Below are positions 19,236 through 20,528 of a stretch of 20,528 nt of DNA, one piece after another (within the stretch, counting starts at the first letter, position 1; each line of letters starts with the position of its first letter). The stretch is from SIG480 sp045595605 (GTDB lineage Bacteria > Bacillota > Clostridia > Oscillospirales > JAAYXM01), in NCBI GenBank assembly GCA_045595605.1, contig JAZOAS010000112.1:1-20528 (forward strand). Reading direction: 5' to 3'. Under the pieces are notes generated by a model. That model saw nothing but the letters and a program-made list of their open reading frames with translations, did no database searches and was not told the origin of the DNA. A program made the translations under genes and the position numbers.

Positions 19236-20528
19236 TTAAACCTTAAGTTCAGCGTCGGTATTGATTTCTGCACTGTACTTAGAGATTGCAGGCTTTACAT
19301 AGTCATTTAAAAACTCTGTAACCTGAGAAGCGGATCTTCCGGTGTAATTTCTCGGGTCGAGATTCTTTTCAATCTCTTCCTTCGACATTCCGAAAGCAGG
19401 GTCAGCCGCAATTCTGTCGATGAGGTCATTTGCCTCGCCGTCTTCCTTAACGCGCTTACCCGCCGCAACGGAGTGTGTTCTTATAAGCTCGTGAAGCTCC
19501 TGACGGTCACCGCCGCGCTTCACAGCGTCCATCATAATGTTTTCGCTCGCCATAAACGGAAGCTCTTCCATGATGTGGCGGTTTATAACCTTCGGATAAA
19601 CAACAAGGCCTGATGCAATGTTGAGGTAAATGCAAAGGATTGCATCCGTTGCAAGGAAAGCCTCCGCAACCGCAAGACGCTTATTTGCCGAATCGTCAAG
19701 CGTTCTCTCAAACCACTGTGTAGCAGCTGTGAGAGCAGGATTCATAGCTGTGCTTATAACAAACTTTGACAAAGCACAGATACGCTCGGAGCGCATCGGG
19801 TTTCTCTTATACGGCATAGCGGATGAACCAATCTGATTCTTTTCAAACGGCTCTTCCATTTCCTTGAGATTTGAAAGAAGGCGAAGGTCTGTTGCAAACT
19901 TGCAAGCGCTCTGAGCAATGCCTGAAAGCGTTGCAAGTGCCATAGAGTCAATTTTTCTTGAATATGTCTGACCTGAAACCGGGATTACACCGTCAAAACC
20001 GAGCTCTTCTGCGATATAAGCTTCCATCTTCTTTATTTTATCTTCATCACCGTCAAAAAGCTCCATAAAGCTTGCCTGTGTACCGGTTGTTCCCTTTGAA
20101 CCGAGAAGGCGCATTGCATCAATTCTAAATTCAAGCTCAGAAAGATCATAGAGAAGCTCATTGATCCAAAGAGTTGCTCTCTTTCCGACAGTCGTGAGCT
20201 GTGCCGGCTGATAATGTGTGAAACCGAGGGTCGGCATATCCTTATATGTATCCGCAAACTTTGAAAGCGCGGATATTACGCTGACGAGGCGCTGCCTTAT
20301 GAGCTTGAGCGCATCGCGCATAATTATAAGATCAGTGTTGTCTCCGACATAGCAGCTTGTCGCGCCGAGGTGAATTATTCCCTTTGCATTCTGGCACTGA
20401 AGTCCGTATGCATAAACATGGGACATTACATCGTGGCGGACTTCCTTCTCTCTCTGCTCTGCTGCCTCATAATTTATATCGTCCTTCATGCTCTCAAGCT
20501 CTTCAACCTGAGCCTGTGTCACAGGAAG
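19236..20528 (-). CDS. purB: Adenylosuccinate lyase, N-terminus cut by window edge
   Basis: The last 430 residues are visible; the frame is open to base 20528, and about 45-50 N-terminal residues are probably missing. PurB removes fumarate in two steps of purine synthesis (SAICAR to AICAR, and adenylosuccinate to AMP). The family signature SSAMPYKRNPMRSERICALS is intact and includes the flexible-loop catalytic serine. DDINYEAAEQREKEVRHDVM and HLGATSCYVGDNTD near the visible start match the longer, eukaryote-like PurB class (about 475 residues). GTTGTQASF is also present. A GTG at 20520-20522 is an internal valine, not a start. No terminator separates it from the secD promoter. Confidence 0.96.
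   Translation of the reverse strand, partial: LPVTQAQVEELESMKDDINYEAAEQREKEVRHDVMSHVYAYGLQCQNAKGIIHLGATSCYVGDNTDLIIMRDALKLIRQRLVSVISALSKFADTYKDMPTLGFTHYQPAQLTTVGKRATLWINELLYDLSELEFRIDAMRLLGSKGTTGTQASFMELFDGDEDKIKKMEAYIAEELGFDGVIPVSGQTYSRKIDSMALATLSGIAQSACKFATDLRLLSNLKEMEEPFEKNQIGSSAMPYKRNPMRSERICALSKFVISTAMNPALTAATQWFERTLDDSANKRLAVAEAFLATDAILCIYLNIASGLVVYPKVINRHIMEELPFMASENIMMDAVKRGGDRQELHELIRTHSVAAGKRVKEDGEANDLIDRIAADPAFGMSKEEIEKNLDPRNYTGRSASQVTEFLNDYVKPAISKYSAEINTDAELKV

Overview
The window looks like chromosomal core sequence from a low-to-moderate GC, AT-leaning Firmicute of the class Clostridia. An Oscillospirales/Ruminococcaceae-type gut bacterium is my best guess, inferred from protein flavour and gene order (tig-clpP-clpX-lon; rplS-lepB-rbgA-rnhB-yraN; a DUF421-DUF4363 pair; secD-secF as separate genes). 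Shine-Dalgarno sequences are strong (GGAGG types) and sigma-A-like promoters are easy to see. No phage, insertion sequence, CRISPR array or defence system was found. Most of the window is ordinary housekeeping sequence.

Layout, left to right. (1) 1-3843, minus strand: protein quality-control operon, trigger factor -> ClpP -> ClpX -> Lon (cut by the window edge), from a promoter near 3881-3909. (2) 3996-9088, minus strand: a tight seven-gene operon rplS-lepB-rbgA-rnhB-yraN-thrC-metallophosphoesterase, with a promoter at 9168-9196 and a possible L19 leader structure at 9112-9151. (3) 9279-10235, plus strand: an RluA-type pseudouridine synthase, divergent from rplS, ending in a perfect bidirectional terminator. 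(4) 10300-13649, minus strand: envelope genes of poorly known function (DUF805; LemA with DUF2207; a DUF4234-like/SHOCT protein). (5) 13650-14442: an RNA-rich stretch with no conventional gene. It holds tRNA-Pro(GGG), a duplicated 3' tail of that tRNA with its own terminator, a 114-bp hairpin-rich segment bounded by inverted repeats, and what looks like a free-standing small RNA gene of about 167 nt with strong promoter and terminator. (6) 14443-15500, plus strand: DUF421 and DUF4363 membrane proteins. (7) 15502-20528, minus strand: nrdR, a sugar-phosphate isomerase-like TIM barrel, secF, secD, and purB (cut by the window edge).

Functionally, region 1 folds and degrades proteins, region 2 joins ribosome maturation (L19, RbgA), secretion (signal peptidase I) and RNA/DNA hybrid repair (RNase HII) with threonine synthesis, and region 7 adds protein export (SecDF), control of ribonucleotide reductase (NrdR) and purine synthesis (PurB). 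The part most worth a second look is 13780-14217: the proposed small RNA begins exactly at the foot of a long imperfect hairpin and ends in a UUCG-capped terminator, and it lies directly downstream of the rearranged tRNA-Pro tail. Several start codons were moved inward from the longest open frame because a good ribosome binding site precedes an internal ATG (clpP, DUF805, lemA, nrdR, secF).
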